64,000 nucleotides of DNA from Tetracentron sinense (lineage: Eukaryota > Streptophyta > Magnoliopsida > Trochodendrales > Trochodendraceae). Shown piece by piece: positions 11,141 through 22,900 of the stretch. A program made the position numbers and the translations under genes. The stretch spans positions 43,657,965 through 43,721,964 of the forward strand of contig CM026557.1 of assembly GCA_015143295.1 (NCBI GenBank), written 5' to 3'. Each line of letters opens with the position of its first letter. Within the stretch, counting starts at the first letter, position 1. The notes under the pieces were generated by a model that saw nothing but the letters and a program-made list of their open reading frames with translations, searched no databases and was not told the DNA's origin.

Positions 11141-11840
11141 AGAGGAATCCTAATGAGACCCCCTTATGCACATGTGTTAAAGGGAAGATGTGCGAGAGAG
11201 ATGATGTGTTAGAAATGTGAATAGTGCAACGGTTAAAAACACATAAAGAAAAAAAATAAAAATAGAAATAGATAGTTAAGAGAACCAATCATACATTATC
11301 TAGGGGAATTGAAGTTAATAGATTCGTTCACTTCGAACCAGTTTACAGTTTGATCTAGTAGGCGGAGAATTAGGTAACTGGATACAACACTAGCAACAAA
11401 ATCCATGGTAAAAGAGATGGCTATAGTGTCCTCACACAACTTAATGCACATATTAAGAACTCCCCCATTCTTAAGAACTGGTGCCTGTTTTTTTGGAGTC
11501 CGTTTTGTGTACACTACACACATGGTAAGTTAGTAAAAGTTCCAATAATGAAGGAATGAATTGGAATCATCACATAGTGTTGGGGCACACAAGTCTAAAT
11601 GCGACTTACAAACACAAAACAGACTTGATTATTTATGGGTGATACATGGGACACGACATTTGATGATTACACCTCACTTTTATGAATTATACATACTACA
11701 AGCCACTAAGTTCATTAGTGACCAAAAAAAAAAACAAGCCATTAAGTTCATTAAATTTTATGTACTAATCATTTCATAAAATTTTATGTGCTAACCAGAC
11801 AGTGGGAGAAAAGGGAGATAGGACTGGGGTATGTATATAA
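11141..11840. other. Intergenic, no gene seen
   Basis: AT-rich sequence with only short, low-quality open frames on both strands. No domain, RNA gene or clear transposon end is visible. Confidence 0.5.
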
Positions 11841-12286
11841 GGTGGCGTTTGTTAACACTAGTCTAAAAAAACAGTTTAAATATGAAGCAGATAATTACAC
11901 ATTTGTCCCCTTAGTGTAAAAAGGGGGCTCCGCATGATAATTACACATTTAGCCCCCTTAGTGTAAAAAGGGGGCTCCGCATGATGCAGAGCTCCCCATG
12001 AAAATTAATCTCCTAAAAAAAAGTGTTTATTTGAAAATTATACATAGTTGGATTCTAGATTATTAAGTTGAAGGTTAATTGCATGTCTACATCTTAGAGA
12101 TTTTATAAGTAAGAACTTCTACTTTAAAAAGTAGCTTCATATCTACTTTTTAAAGTAGAAGTTTTTACCCCTAAAATCTCTAAAATATAGACATGCAATT
12201 AACCTTCAATTTAACAATTTAAAGTCCAACTAAGGATAATTTTTAAATAAACACTTCTTTTTAGACTAGTGTTAACAAACGCCACC
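11841..12286. mobile_element. Tourist/PIF-Harbinger-type MITE with inner tandem repeat and long hairpin
   Basis: The 446-bp element has near-perfect terminal inverted repeats (GGTGGCGTTTGTTAACACTA on both ends, continuing to about 28 bp) and a 3-bp duplication TAA at 11838-11840 and 12287-12289. Inside, a 46-47-bp unit containing 'ataattacacattt' and 'gggggctccgcatgat' is repeated in tandem (about 11890-11983). A second inverted repeat (about 12066-12210, 'ttgaaggttaattgcatgtc' with its complement) can fold into a long stem around 'tactttttaaagta'. Confidence 0.8.
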
Positions 12287-13767
12287 TAATAGAGTGAAAT
12301 TTTCCAAAAATATATATTTTTTAGTTTGGTTATGACTATCAAATCAAATGTTGAGAAGCACCTAATACCACCCTTATTTATTCATTTCCTTTTAGGATTA
12401 ATATTAAGAATGCTTTGTCTTGTAAAAGAGTGTGAACATGTCTGGTTTCTCCTATCCATCAAAGGTATGATTCTTGCAAAGTTGACAACTTTTTCAAATC
12501 ATAAAAAATGCATAGGTTAAATCATATAATTGAAATCATCTCACAAGGTTATATTCTGACCTAGGAGATTTGCTTTAACTATCCCTCAAGGAGGAGAATC
12601 TTAAATTTGAGAGATTATTCCCATGATTATAACTATTTTCGGGCTTTTTCTACTCTTAATCTCAACCAACTAAATATCCCAACTTTTAAAAGGTGTGTAC
12701 TTTAACGTTAGAAAATGTTTTAACTATTAATTTTGAGACATTTAATTGGCTGAGACAGAGTAAAAAAAAAAGGCATCGAAGTATGAATATCACCCCTTAC
12801 AAGCAATTGTCTACACACCTACTAACACTAATGCTATTTTTGGTTGCCGAGAAAATGGGGGAAAACATGAAAAAAAAAGAAAAAAAATTGAATTTGTAAT
12901 ACAAGTCTTAGTTGAGCCATGTCTAATTTTTTTTTTTTTTTTTTCGTGTTTCCATTTATTTTCTTGGCAACCAAGCATTAGTGTAATGAGACATAACTCT
13001 TAATTCCTACCTAAGATGTGCATTAAAGTAGATTTCTAATCTGATTGTCCCTTCCCTAATTTGAATCTCGAAGGTTTCATTCAATTCACTTAAATGACCA
13101 CGTTGGTTGAAACTGGAAAGTGGCCCACAAGCACGTGTCTTTTTTCATGATTTTCTGATCACTTGTCTACAAAAGCATAAATAAAGACTAAAAGTAAATG
13201 ACATCCAAATGATTAAAATAGTCGTACCTTACCAATATTAATTTCCCTCCAAAAGACGGCCTCATATTCATCACATCTCTCAGGCAAATTGTGTTTTAAC
13301 AACCTCAACCTAAGTGTAGTGCTAACCAGCTAGAGTACGAAAATTCAAAAAAAAAATTCAAACTTTCACCGTGGGTGTAACATATGGTGTTACTATTCCT
13401 TCAAAAGGTATGAAAAGGGTTGGGGACACCCCCTAGTTCCAAAAATAAAAAATTAAATTTTTTAAAAAATTACTAGATTTTTTAAAATAAACAATATTTG
13501 TTACTCCCACAGTAAAAGCTTAGAAATGTGTCGCTTAGAAGTGTGCAATCAAATCTAGCATTTCTCAAACACTGGGCTGGGCATCTGGTCTTGGGTTCTA
13601 ATACCTCACAAAAATATAAAAGTAATAAATTAATAAAACTGATCATAACTTACTTAGATCTGATTCTTGATCAAATAAAACATATTTTTTGTTAACGGAT
13701 TCAACCAAAAATTAAATTAAATAATGGTAATTAGATTTAGGAAATCTTATCCAAATTCAACCATTTC
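12287..13767. other. Intergenic, AT-rich, no gene seen
   Basis: Short ORFs are present but have no recognisable domain and poor coding character. A poly-T run lies at about 12929-12944. I see no RNA gene. Confidence 0.5.
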
Positions 13768-14431
13768 AGAGCATCTCCAACGCAATACTCTAAAACTCTC
13801 ATCTATTTCGGCATCTCCAACTCAATACTCTAAAACTCTCATCTATTTCGGCATCTCCTCTATATTTAGAGGAGATGGGGTCCACTTTAAAGTTATTTGC
13901 TTCAATGGGAGGAAACTCTAAATGACTATTCTTACTCTAAAACTCAAGGGGTGGATACCTTTGAGCTCGCCACGTGTCTTTTTTGGCACCCCTTAACCGT
14001 TGTTAAGATTCACCCACCCATCCTTGGTTTTTTTTTTTAATTATTAATTTTTTTTGAAAATAAAAAAACTGTTTTTAAATTTTTTTAATATTAAAAACAA
14101 TTTTCTTATTTTAAAAAATAATTAATATTTTAAAAAAACCAAGGAAGGGTGGGTGAATCTTAACCACGATTAAGGAGTGTCAAAAGATAAAAGGACACAA
14201 TCGGCATTTTAACAAAGTTTGAAAGACAAAAAAATGACACAAACGATATTATAAGAGCATGAATAGTGTTATAGAGGTCATCTCTATTTTCGCTCCACCT
14301 TCTAAATATAAAGGGTCACTGTAGCAATATAGGACCTCCTCTAAATATAGAGCACTAGAGCACGGTTGGACTTGGATTTTCCAACCAAAACTCTATATGT
14401 TAGAGTTATAGAGCACGGTTGGAGATGCTCT
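13768..14431. mobile_element. MITE with 'AGAGCATCTCCAAC' termini, inner duplication and nested foldback
   Basis: The left end AGAGCATCTCCAACGCAATA and the right end, read as reverse complement (AGAGCATCTCCAACCGTGCT), form an inverted repeat. Just inside the left end a 39-bp unit ('gcatctccaac.caatactc...') is duplicated in tandem (about 13770-13850). A foldback at about 13970-14197 ('gccacgtgtc'...'gattcacccaccc' facing 'gggtgggtgaatc'...'ggacac') looks like a second, nested MITE. I could not fix a target duplication. One more end of the same type occurs at about 26725. Confidence 0.6.
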
Positions 14432-14493
14432 TAAAGCCCTGCTAAAAAGAAATGTAATAGATATTCAATTTTCTCAAAAAATTATCCTTCTAA

Positions 14494-14718
14494 TCTTTAC
14501 TATTATAATGGGAGAGGCTTGAATTTTCTTAAATTCTTAAACTACCTATACAAAACAAAACTTTAATTTAATGTTTTATTTTATTTTTCAAACTATCCTC
14601 ATCTAATCTATTTAAAGAAAAGAATCATAGTCAATCATGATTGAATTCGGGGAGAGTTCAATCACAACCGCGGGTTATAACTCCTATGAACTCCTGCATC
14701 GTAAGTTCCACCCGCTAG
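14494..14718 (+). mobile_element. Short non-autonomous Helitron
   Basis: It starts TCTTTACTATTATAATGGGA, preceded by A, and ends CCCGCTAG, followed by T: the A|T insertion site and TC...CTRR ends of Helitrons. The 5' 100 bp ('aaattcttaaactacc...aatttaatgttttatt') matches the 5' region of the Helitron at 60.5-61.3 kb in reverse orientation. It carries a fragment of the Mutator-like MITE family (14625-14690). The 3' hairpin is weak. Confidence 0.55.
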
Positions 14719-15227
14719 TGCTAAATAATTATAAAAAAGTTGTCCTCAAAAAATAACTAAATTCTAAAATACCACCTTAGAAGGAAAATGAGAGCTCTCA
14801 ATGCTCTCAATAACTTCTCAAAGTTTTGTTTTTGGGTTATTCTTTTTTGATAATCTTTTTGTTTTTGGTCAATCTCAATGCACGAGTTGAGTTCTTGCTT
14901 CATATTTAAACTATATTTTCTTTAATTTATTTATTCTTGAATCGTGTTCTGACTGTTCTAAGAATATAATCTTCAAAAAAATAAATTTCTAGCGTCATTT
15001 TAGTCGGTGTCAAATAGCATAGCCACGTTACTTCGCCACCTCGAGAAGAACCCACTAAAAAGTTCAAACTTCAAAGTTCAAACCCATCCCAAGCTGCTGC
15101 TTCTTCTTCTTCTTCATCAGTTCTTCTCTTTCAGTCTCCTCTGCAACTTCTCGTTGCAGACATTGTTGTTACGTATCTGAAACAGAAGATCAAAGAACAC
15201 TACTTTTATCAACAATACCAGTGAAAA

Positions 15228-18200
15228 ATGGAGTATTTTCTGCTGGGGTTTGCTTCATTTCTCCTTCTGTTCTTCACTTCTCCTTCCTCTTCTCTGAACT
15301 CTGACGGTCTCTCTCTTCTGGCACTCAAAGAAGCCATTTCAAACGATCCAACTCACATTCTCCAAACCTGGTCCGAATCCGACTCAACCCCATGCAACTG
15401 GTTCGGAATCACCTGCCTTAATGACCGAGTCACCGAAATCTACCTTAATAACAGGGGTTTCAACGGCTACATTCCGTCGGAACTCGGCGCACTCGTCTCT
15501 CTCCGACGACTCTCACTCTTTCATAACAACTTCACCAAACCCATCCCTTCTCGAATCTTCAGTTTCTCCTCTCTTATCTATCTCGACCTCTCTCGTAACT
15601 CCCTCACTGGTCCCCTCCCAGAGCAAATCAAGACTCTCAAAACCCTAGTTCATTTGGATCTATCTTCGAATCTCTTGAATGGGTCTCTGCCAGAGAGTCT
15701 GAGCGAGCTTCCCGAGCTCACCGGAACCCTAAACCTCTCCTATAACCGGTTTTCGGGACAGGTTCCGGCGTCGTTTGGGAAGTTTCCGGTGATCGTGAGC
15801 TTAGATCTCCGGCACAATAATCTCACCGGAAAAATCCCTCAGATTGGATCTTTGTTAAATCAAGGGCCAACGGCCTTCTCCGGAAATCCAAACCTCTGCG
15901 GTTTCCCGTTACAAACTCCATGCCCAGACTCTGAAAACCCTAAAATCTCTGTAAATCCAGTAAACCCTAAAAACCCTAGCCCTAGTTTCCCAACTGAAGC
16001 AAATCCTGAGCAGAGAGAGAAAACGAGAGGTAGCGCAGTAGCCGTTCCGATTATCTCAGGTGTTTCTTTCATCGTCGGAGTCATTTCGGTTTCGGTGTGG
16101 CTGTTTCGGAAAAAATGGAGGTCGGTTGAGGGTAAGACGGGAAAAGAAAATTTTGATAAAGAGGAGGAGGAAGGGCAAAAGGGTAAATTTGCGGTGCTAG
16201 ACGAAGGGTTTGGGTTGGAATTAGAGGACTTGTTGAGGGCATCTGCGTACGTAGTGGGGAAGAGCCGGAGTGGGATTGTGTACAAGGTGGTGGTGGGAAG
16301 AGGATCCGGTGCAACGGCAGCAGTAGTGGCGGTGAGGCGGCTGAGCGAAGGTGGAGGAGTTTGGCGGTTGAAGGAATTTGAATCGGAGGTGGAGGCGATC
16401 GGGAGGGTCCACCACCCAAATATCGTGCGGTTGAGAGCATATTACTACGCAAATGATGAGAAACTTCTGGTTTCTGATTTCATCTCTAATGGCAGTTTGT
16501 ACTCCGCATTGCATGGTAACTTTCCTCTTCTTTCATCTTTGTTGGTGTCATGGTAAATGGAGAATATGTTTTGGGCTATTTTGGAATTCAAATTATATAA
16601 AGGATGTTAGTGCTCGTGATCTCTGACTGCAACCCTTCAGAAATGTTCTTTGTCTTCGTTCTCTAAACGTAATACTTTTTTTTGTGTGTTTAGAAGCTCA
16701 GTATAGACTCAGTCCTGGTCCTGTTTTGGCATTTTCTGTTATTTTCTCCACCCTGGGATATATTTTCTGCACTTGTGGGATTTCTTTCAAGAACACTTCT
16801 GCAAATAGTTCCAAAATGTGTGCTGAATATTATGATTATGTGGTCCTGTCACTGTCCAATCTCTATCCAGAACTTCTATGTAACAATGTGGATAAGAAGA
16901 AATTTATAGCTTTTGAATAAGCAAACTTTGATATTTATCTTTATTTGGGCTGTGGTGTTTGGATTTAAATATGATGAACTTATGTAGGAAGTACCTGCAC
17001 CCCGGGCTAGGATTGTGAAGGTGTGCCCCTCAATAGAGTGGTGGAAGTTTTTTATTAGTTATATGGCCCGCATACCCCTGGCCCAATGTGGCAGCCCAAA
17101 GTGGTGCTAAGCGACTCTAACCATGACCCATGCCAAAAAAAACTCTATAGGAAGTGGTCCGGGAATAGAACTTTTAAAACCAGGAGCATGATGAGGCGGC
17201 CAAGGACAAGGGATTTCCATGATTCATTGATTCTTCCACAAAATGGCTACTTCTATCGGCAATCCGGCAAGAAGAGAATCAAATAATCAACATGGAAACT
17301 ATAATAATAGGGAATCAGAGCTTGCAAGCCCTTAACTGATGAAACCCACCTCAAACCTCTTCACCATACTCTTTACCAAAAGAACCCACCACTGTTGGTC
17401 TACCATGTAACACCTCCACACTGTCATCACAAATCCAAAACAACACCATAATGGTGCCCTAAAAATGGACCTCTAGAGTCTTAGCAAGAGAAGTAGGAGA
17501 GAACTTCTAGAGATTAAAATACAAAAGAAAATTCACCTTGAGAGAAACACCCTTTTGTGGACCACAACTCTAATCTCCAAACCCTTTTCTTTCTAAAGGT
17601 AGTAAAACATAAGCCACCTTAGTTTCACTCAGTATACCTCTCTAAATTGAGAACAGTGTCCATCAAAGAAAGAAGTGGTGAATAACCACCAAACCCAACA
17701 TTAAAATCTTTTTTTCTTGTTTGCATTTCCTGTGTTATGTGGTAGCTGTTTAGGCGTTGATGCACATTCAGACGCATTTCTCTGCTGAACTTTGTTTCAA
17801 ATTAACACTCTTCAGTTCATTACATTCTTTGTGCTGGCTACAAGTGTGATTATTGGCTGCTTGGCTCTGGCTAAATTTCAAGAATTGTATGTGTTTGAAA
17901 TTACAATACTTCTCTATCATTGTTTTTGTTAGGCTATAAAGGCTGATAATGAAGTCCACTACAGATATTAAAACTGGTTTAATGTTGTAAGCAAACCCGC
18001 ATTTTACACATGTCAATGTAACGATTGAGTTCCATTTGGGATCATTTGGGATATTTTCTGTATAACCACCATCATGATAACAATGACATGAGGAAATATT
18101 GACAGTGCCCGTTTAAACTCAAGTTTCTTAGTACTCAGATCCTTGGAACTATTTGATTGAAAAAAAACAACACGGTGCATTGGCAGATACACTTCTTTTG

Positions 18201-18920
18201 AAAATCAAGGTGCACTTGTGCAATTCTCATTAGAATATTTTTCTCCTGCTTCTTTAAGTTTTTCAATCTAATGCTGCAGGTGGGCCTTCGAATTCCTTGC
18301 CACCTTTATCATGGACAGCACGGTTGAAGATTGCCCAAGGTGCAGCAAGGGGTCTGATGTACATTCATGAATGCAGCCCTCGCAAATACATTCACGGGAA
18401 CATAAAATCGTCAAAAATCCTTCTTGACGATGATCTCCAGCCATATATCTCTGGTTTTGGCCTCACTCGCCTCGTCTCAAGCAACTGCAAATCTGACTCG
18501 ACATCTAAAAAACAAAGCTCAGCCCATACCATAGTAGCTTCGAGCATTGGGCCGAAAATCTCTGTCACCCAACTTGCAATTTACATGGCACCAGAGGCTC
18601 GAATCCCCAGCAGCAGGTTGACTCAGAAGTGTGATGTATACTCCTTTGGCATTGTGCTCCTAGAACTCTTAACTGGGCAGCTGCCAGATGCAGGACTGGA
18701 GAATGACGGCAAAGGATTGGAGAGCTTTGTGAGGAAAGTGTTTCACGAGGAACGCCCATTATCTGAGATTATAGACTCAGCACTTCTGAACGAGATTTAT
18801 GCAAAGAAACAAGTCCTTGCAGCATTTCATATTGCGCTCAACTGCACTGAAATAGACCCAGAGATGCGGCCTAGGATGAGAGCTGTGTCTGAGAGTCTTG
18901 ATCATGTCAAATCACATTGA
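15228..18920 (+). CDS. LRR receptor-like protein kinase, subfamily LRR-III, probably catalytically inactive (At2g42290/At3g57830-like)
   Basis: Exons 15228-16515 and 18280-18920 join in frame (H-G|G codon, GT..AG) to 642 residues; the intron is 1764 bp. The start is the first ATG after a pyrimidine-rich leader. Order: signal peptide (about 1-22), LRR N-cap with paired Cys (C56, C63), about five LRRs (66-205), a Cys pair (C224, C232), a Pro/Ser-rich linker, a membrane span (about 269-292), an acidic juxtamembrane stretch and a kinase-like domain (from about 328). Catalytic residues are altered: the VAIK lysine is Arg (VAVRR, R370), HRD is HGN (468-470), DFG is GFG (488-490), and the glycine loop is GKSRSG. 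This implies a pseudokinase that signals by binding rather than phosphorylation. The same substitutions are known in the Arabidopsis relatives, so this is a family trait and not decay. Ligand and role are unknown to me. Confidence 0.9.
16516..18279 (+). other. Intron of the LRR pseudokinase gene
   Basis: The intron begins GTAACT and ends TTCAATCTAATGCTGCAG. A GC-richer block at about 16985-17150, ending in a run of eight A's, may be a retroelement remnant, but I could not assign it. No other gene is seen inside. Confidence 0.7.
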
Positions 18921-19981
18921 GAACTTCTCATTTTGTTGTGGACTTCTTGCTCTATGTAAACCTGTCTGTCTCAAGAAGAACGATGTTTTTCGTTAAATGA
19001 AAGTTGGTTCTCAACTTCGACTCTTTCTTTTCTCTGAGAGAAATCACAAGATTGCAGTCTCCAAGTTAATTTAAAGAAGAATAGGTAAAATAAAAATATC
19101 CGAATATTATTAATTCTTGAAAGACTGCCCATCTGTCTTTTAGGGTCAGTTCTCAGCATTAAGTCCGGCACTCTGCAAGTTTTATCATTTGCTTTTGAGA
19201 ACTAAGATGTATTGTACTTTTCATCTAATGAGGTTGCAATTCTCATGAGACTTCAAATGTAGTAAAATGAATGATTTCAACTCTCATGAAAGCGGTAAGA
19301 CTTGAAATCTCATGATGGTACAAATTAATTTTGTTATAAACCTCGACAAAGTGACTCAAATTTCCTAACTACCACGACAAAGTGCAAAAGCTTTATAAGT
19401 TTCATCAAAAGAACTAACCCTACTAACATTTTTTTTTACACACCGATCACGGGACAAGATCCCGGACCTAACATGTGGTGATAAAAAAAAATGGACATTC
19501 TAAGGGATAAGACACCATAGATCAATTGTTTTCAGACCCTTTCACTTTCTTGGAGAGTTTCAGCCTGTTCTTCTGTTCACCGCTGATTATAAAAGATCAA
19601 ACAGCCTCGATTGAAGCCAATTCAAGCAATGAGCGGCTACTCAAATGTAAGAGCATTATCATTCAAAGGGGAGCATAAGCAAGTCCAGTGATTGAGACTT
19701 CCTTGATCTATCCATGGAAACCTCAAAGTTATCCGATCAATGTCTACTCATGATTAGCAGCTCTCAGCTCTTCTATGTTTGATTGGTGGCCCACTAATCA
19801 AACAATCCACATTGGGCGTTTGTGGGTAACATGTTCATCATAATGCTCAGGGTCCGATGGACCCAAATTTGAGTCTATAATATCTCTCAAATCTAGGTGC
19901 TCCTGCAATTTCTATTCATGACTGTGCGAACTAACAATTAACCACACGTTGCCAACAGAACTGAAGTTTGATTCAATTAAA
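18921..19981. other. Converging 3' ends; 3' UTRs and intergenic
   Basis: This is the roughly 1 kb between the stop of the LRR pseudokinase (plus) and the stop of the SPOUT methyltransferase (minus); the two genes are convergent. I see no further gene. The poly-A sites are not fixed. Confidence 0.5.
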
Positions 19982-22900
19982 TTAAGCAAATACATCTTCA
20001 GTAATAAATGATTTTTCGTTCTCAATACAAGTCTCGGATGTAAATTGAAGTTGCTCATAGTTTAGCTGTCTGGAAGCTTCGTACAAAGCAATGCCAACGC
20101 TCACAGAGAGATTCAGACATCTAACATAAGTTTCAACCATTGGAATCCGAATGGCACCACCTCCAAGTCTGTCGCTCTTGCAATCAAGCAAGGCTTCATG
20201 TGGTAGCCCAGAAGTTTCCGAACCAAATACAAGCCAATCGCCTTGCCTGTATGAAAAATCCTGCAACAATGAAACATTAGCTATAGATCAATGGGAAGTT
20301 TCTATTTTCATGTAATCCGGTCAAGGATCTTGTGACTTTGGATCCTTTAACAGAGTGCTAAAACCAATTCTTCCAAATACAACTTTGCAGTTAGTTCATA
20401 AACGGAACGAAAAATCCATAGTTCCAATAGAATTTGATGCAATATAATGACTAACTCTTGATATGTGAAGTTTGAGAAAATTAATTAACAATAATTCATT
20501 TAAATGGAAAGAAAAGAATTTGGGATGACTACGAAGTAGGAAGTACTTTACTTATGAGATAAGTAGATAACAGTTAAGACTCATTTCCATAACCTTTGAA
20601 TTGAGAGATAGAGTAATATATGTGCGATTTGCTTACCAAAAAATATATGCATGGTTTAAGAAAGATTTTCCTACAGAACATTGATATTGCTGGTTTGATG
20701 GACTTGAACCCAAAAACTTGTCTCTCCCACAAAAATAGCTCAAATACAAGAAAAAAGAATGTAAATGGATAGACTCAGCATGTTTACACGATATGAAGCA
20801 ATAGCAGTTTAGTTGTAAACTGACAACTCAGCAGATACCAAGTAAACAAAAGGAAGAATGTCACCAAATCTTTGCAACATATACTAATCAGGATGGAAAT
20901 GTTACAGCATGGCTAATTGAAAGGATGAAAAAACTTACTGAATGGATTGCCGTTCCTCTCTTGGTAAATGCCAGCAATCGTTTTTCCCCATCCTGCATTG
21001 AAAGACAGAAAATATAGAGGGAGAGGGAGAGAGAGAGAGGTCATTTACAATCCATTGTCAAGAAATTGGAGAAACCTGTTGCCTGAAGTAGTCTCTGAAT
21101 TCTCTCCATGAACTGTGAACTTTAACAACTACATATCTAATTTTTAATCATTGAAAAACATATAGTGGTTTAGATATGTTAAAACAGTGAAGCATACAGA
21201 TAGCAGAGAGCAGTAATCTGAGTACACTTCAACAGAGAATCCACAATGTAATGTCAAGCATGAGAAGCAAATGTGTAAGGCTGTAAAAACCTAGCTGAGT
21301 GTAGAAAGAAAGAAAGGAAAGAAGAGAAGAGGGGGAAATGCCCGTAGGCATCAAAAGCTCAGCTTATTGATTCTGAATCTAGAGAAAGGGGGGTTAGGAT
21401 ACACAAGGCATATAAAATATGTTTCCAGCTTTGGTTCCATTGTTAGGTTTCAATCATGTAGATAAATAAATAAATACAGATAAAAAAAATCATGTAGACA
21501 AATAAATATGACAGGAGGACAAAAAAGAAGACAATATAGAAGAAGATTGAAGGAAGAAGCCTATAGATAAAGCATGTTTGGTGGGATACGGCCAGTAATC
21601 CAATCCAGCACGCTTTAGTTTTGCATCGTCCACCTGAAATCCTAATGGCTGAAAAAAGGAGCAGAAGAAAAGCCACCAAAAGTTAATAATAACTCTTAAA
21701 CTAAAAGTAATTCAAATGTTGCAATGGGAGAAGAGAATCTTATTGATCAATATTGAGATGGAGCTCGGATGGCTATTACTCATACCTCAATGAGGTGCAG
21801 CCCAACAGCTGATGCTGCACATGTTCTCGCAATGCATCCTGTGTTTCCAGGAATCTGCGAAGGACAATATAAATCTCAGTGCAAGTTGAGTGGAGTCAAA
21901 ATGAGACCAAGACACCTTGGAATCCAGATGCAGAAAGTATATATTGTTTCTGATAAGAGGATATGTGCATATATATATATATATATATATTCTAACAGTG
22001 CATTCTATCAATGAATAATAACAAGGAAAAAAATCAAGGAGCCACCAACCATATCCAATTTAACCCAAAAATTTGATCTTATCATTTGCTTCCTGAACAC
22101 ATGCTTAAATCTGCCCAATATCTAGTTAATTTACAAGCTAATCTCTGGAAACCCATACCATTTATTGATGTCCACTCAGCAGTCAAATTTTTTCACCTTC
22201 CATTATGTGTAGGCTCATGCACCAGTTGACAAAAATATGGATACAATATATTCTGTATCCTGCTCAAGTAGAATCGAGATCTGGTACTGGCAATTAACAT
22301 CTCCTCTATTACCTCTAACTTCTGTCAAAGGGAAGCTTTCAGTTGTCCTTTTGGTTGGAAAAATGATACACAAACAGAGGAATAAATAGAAAGTAATTGG
22401 ACAATCAAGTAAGATGTGAAAGAGGAGGCCATCTAAAACTTGTCGATTAAGGTTAAGGCGTGGAAAAGGACTCCATAAAAGAATCGCCCCCTCCTGGACT
22501 GAACAGTGAAATAGGGTGATGGCGGCCGACCTCCAGGATTCAGCACTCTTTCTGCTTCAATTAGCTTCACACAATATTGGAGGCACAGTGAACCTTCGGA
22601 TATGCTTTCCCACTCATAAATCACAAAGAATAGATGATGGAGAAATAGGGGAGGCCATGTGGCCTGTTGAACAGAGATGAGAGAAGAACCACATGTCGTT
22701 ATATAGTAGGCTTTTTTTGGGTAGCAATAATGTCTAATGAAGCACATAAATACAGCATTAAGCTCACAAAACGGTCAAAAAGGTCCAGGGCCCAATAAAG
22801 AGACATGTTAAACATGTACAGGAAGACCAACAGTCAAGAATTAAATGGGGCAAAAGCCCAAAAACAGAGTAAAATGAGATCATTACACACACGAGCGAGC

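Noticed and set aside
15860-16514. Antisense open frames of 97-141 codons opposite the LRR kinase exon
   Set aside because: They are shadows of the GC-richer coding exon; no domain or splice context supports them.
16985-17150. SINE-like block in the LRR kinase intron ending in an A-run
   Set aside because: No convincing box A/box B pair and no flanking direct repeat.
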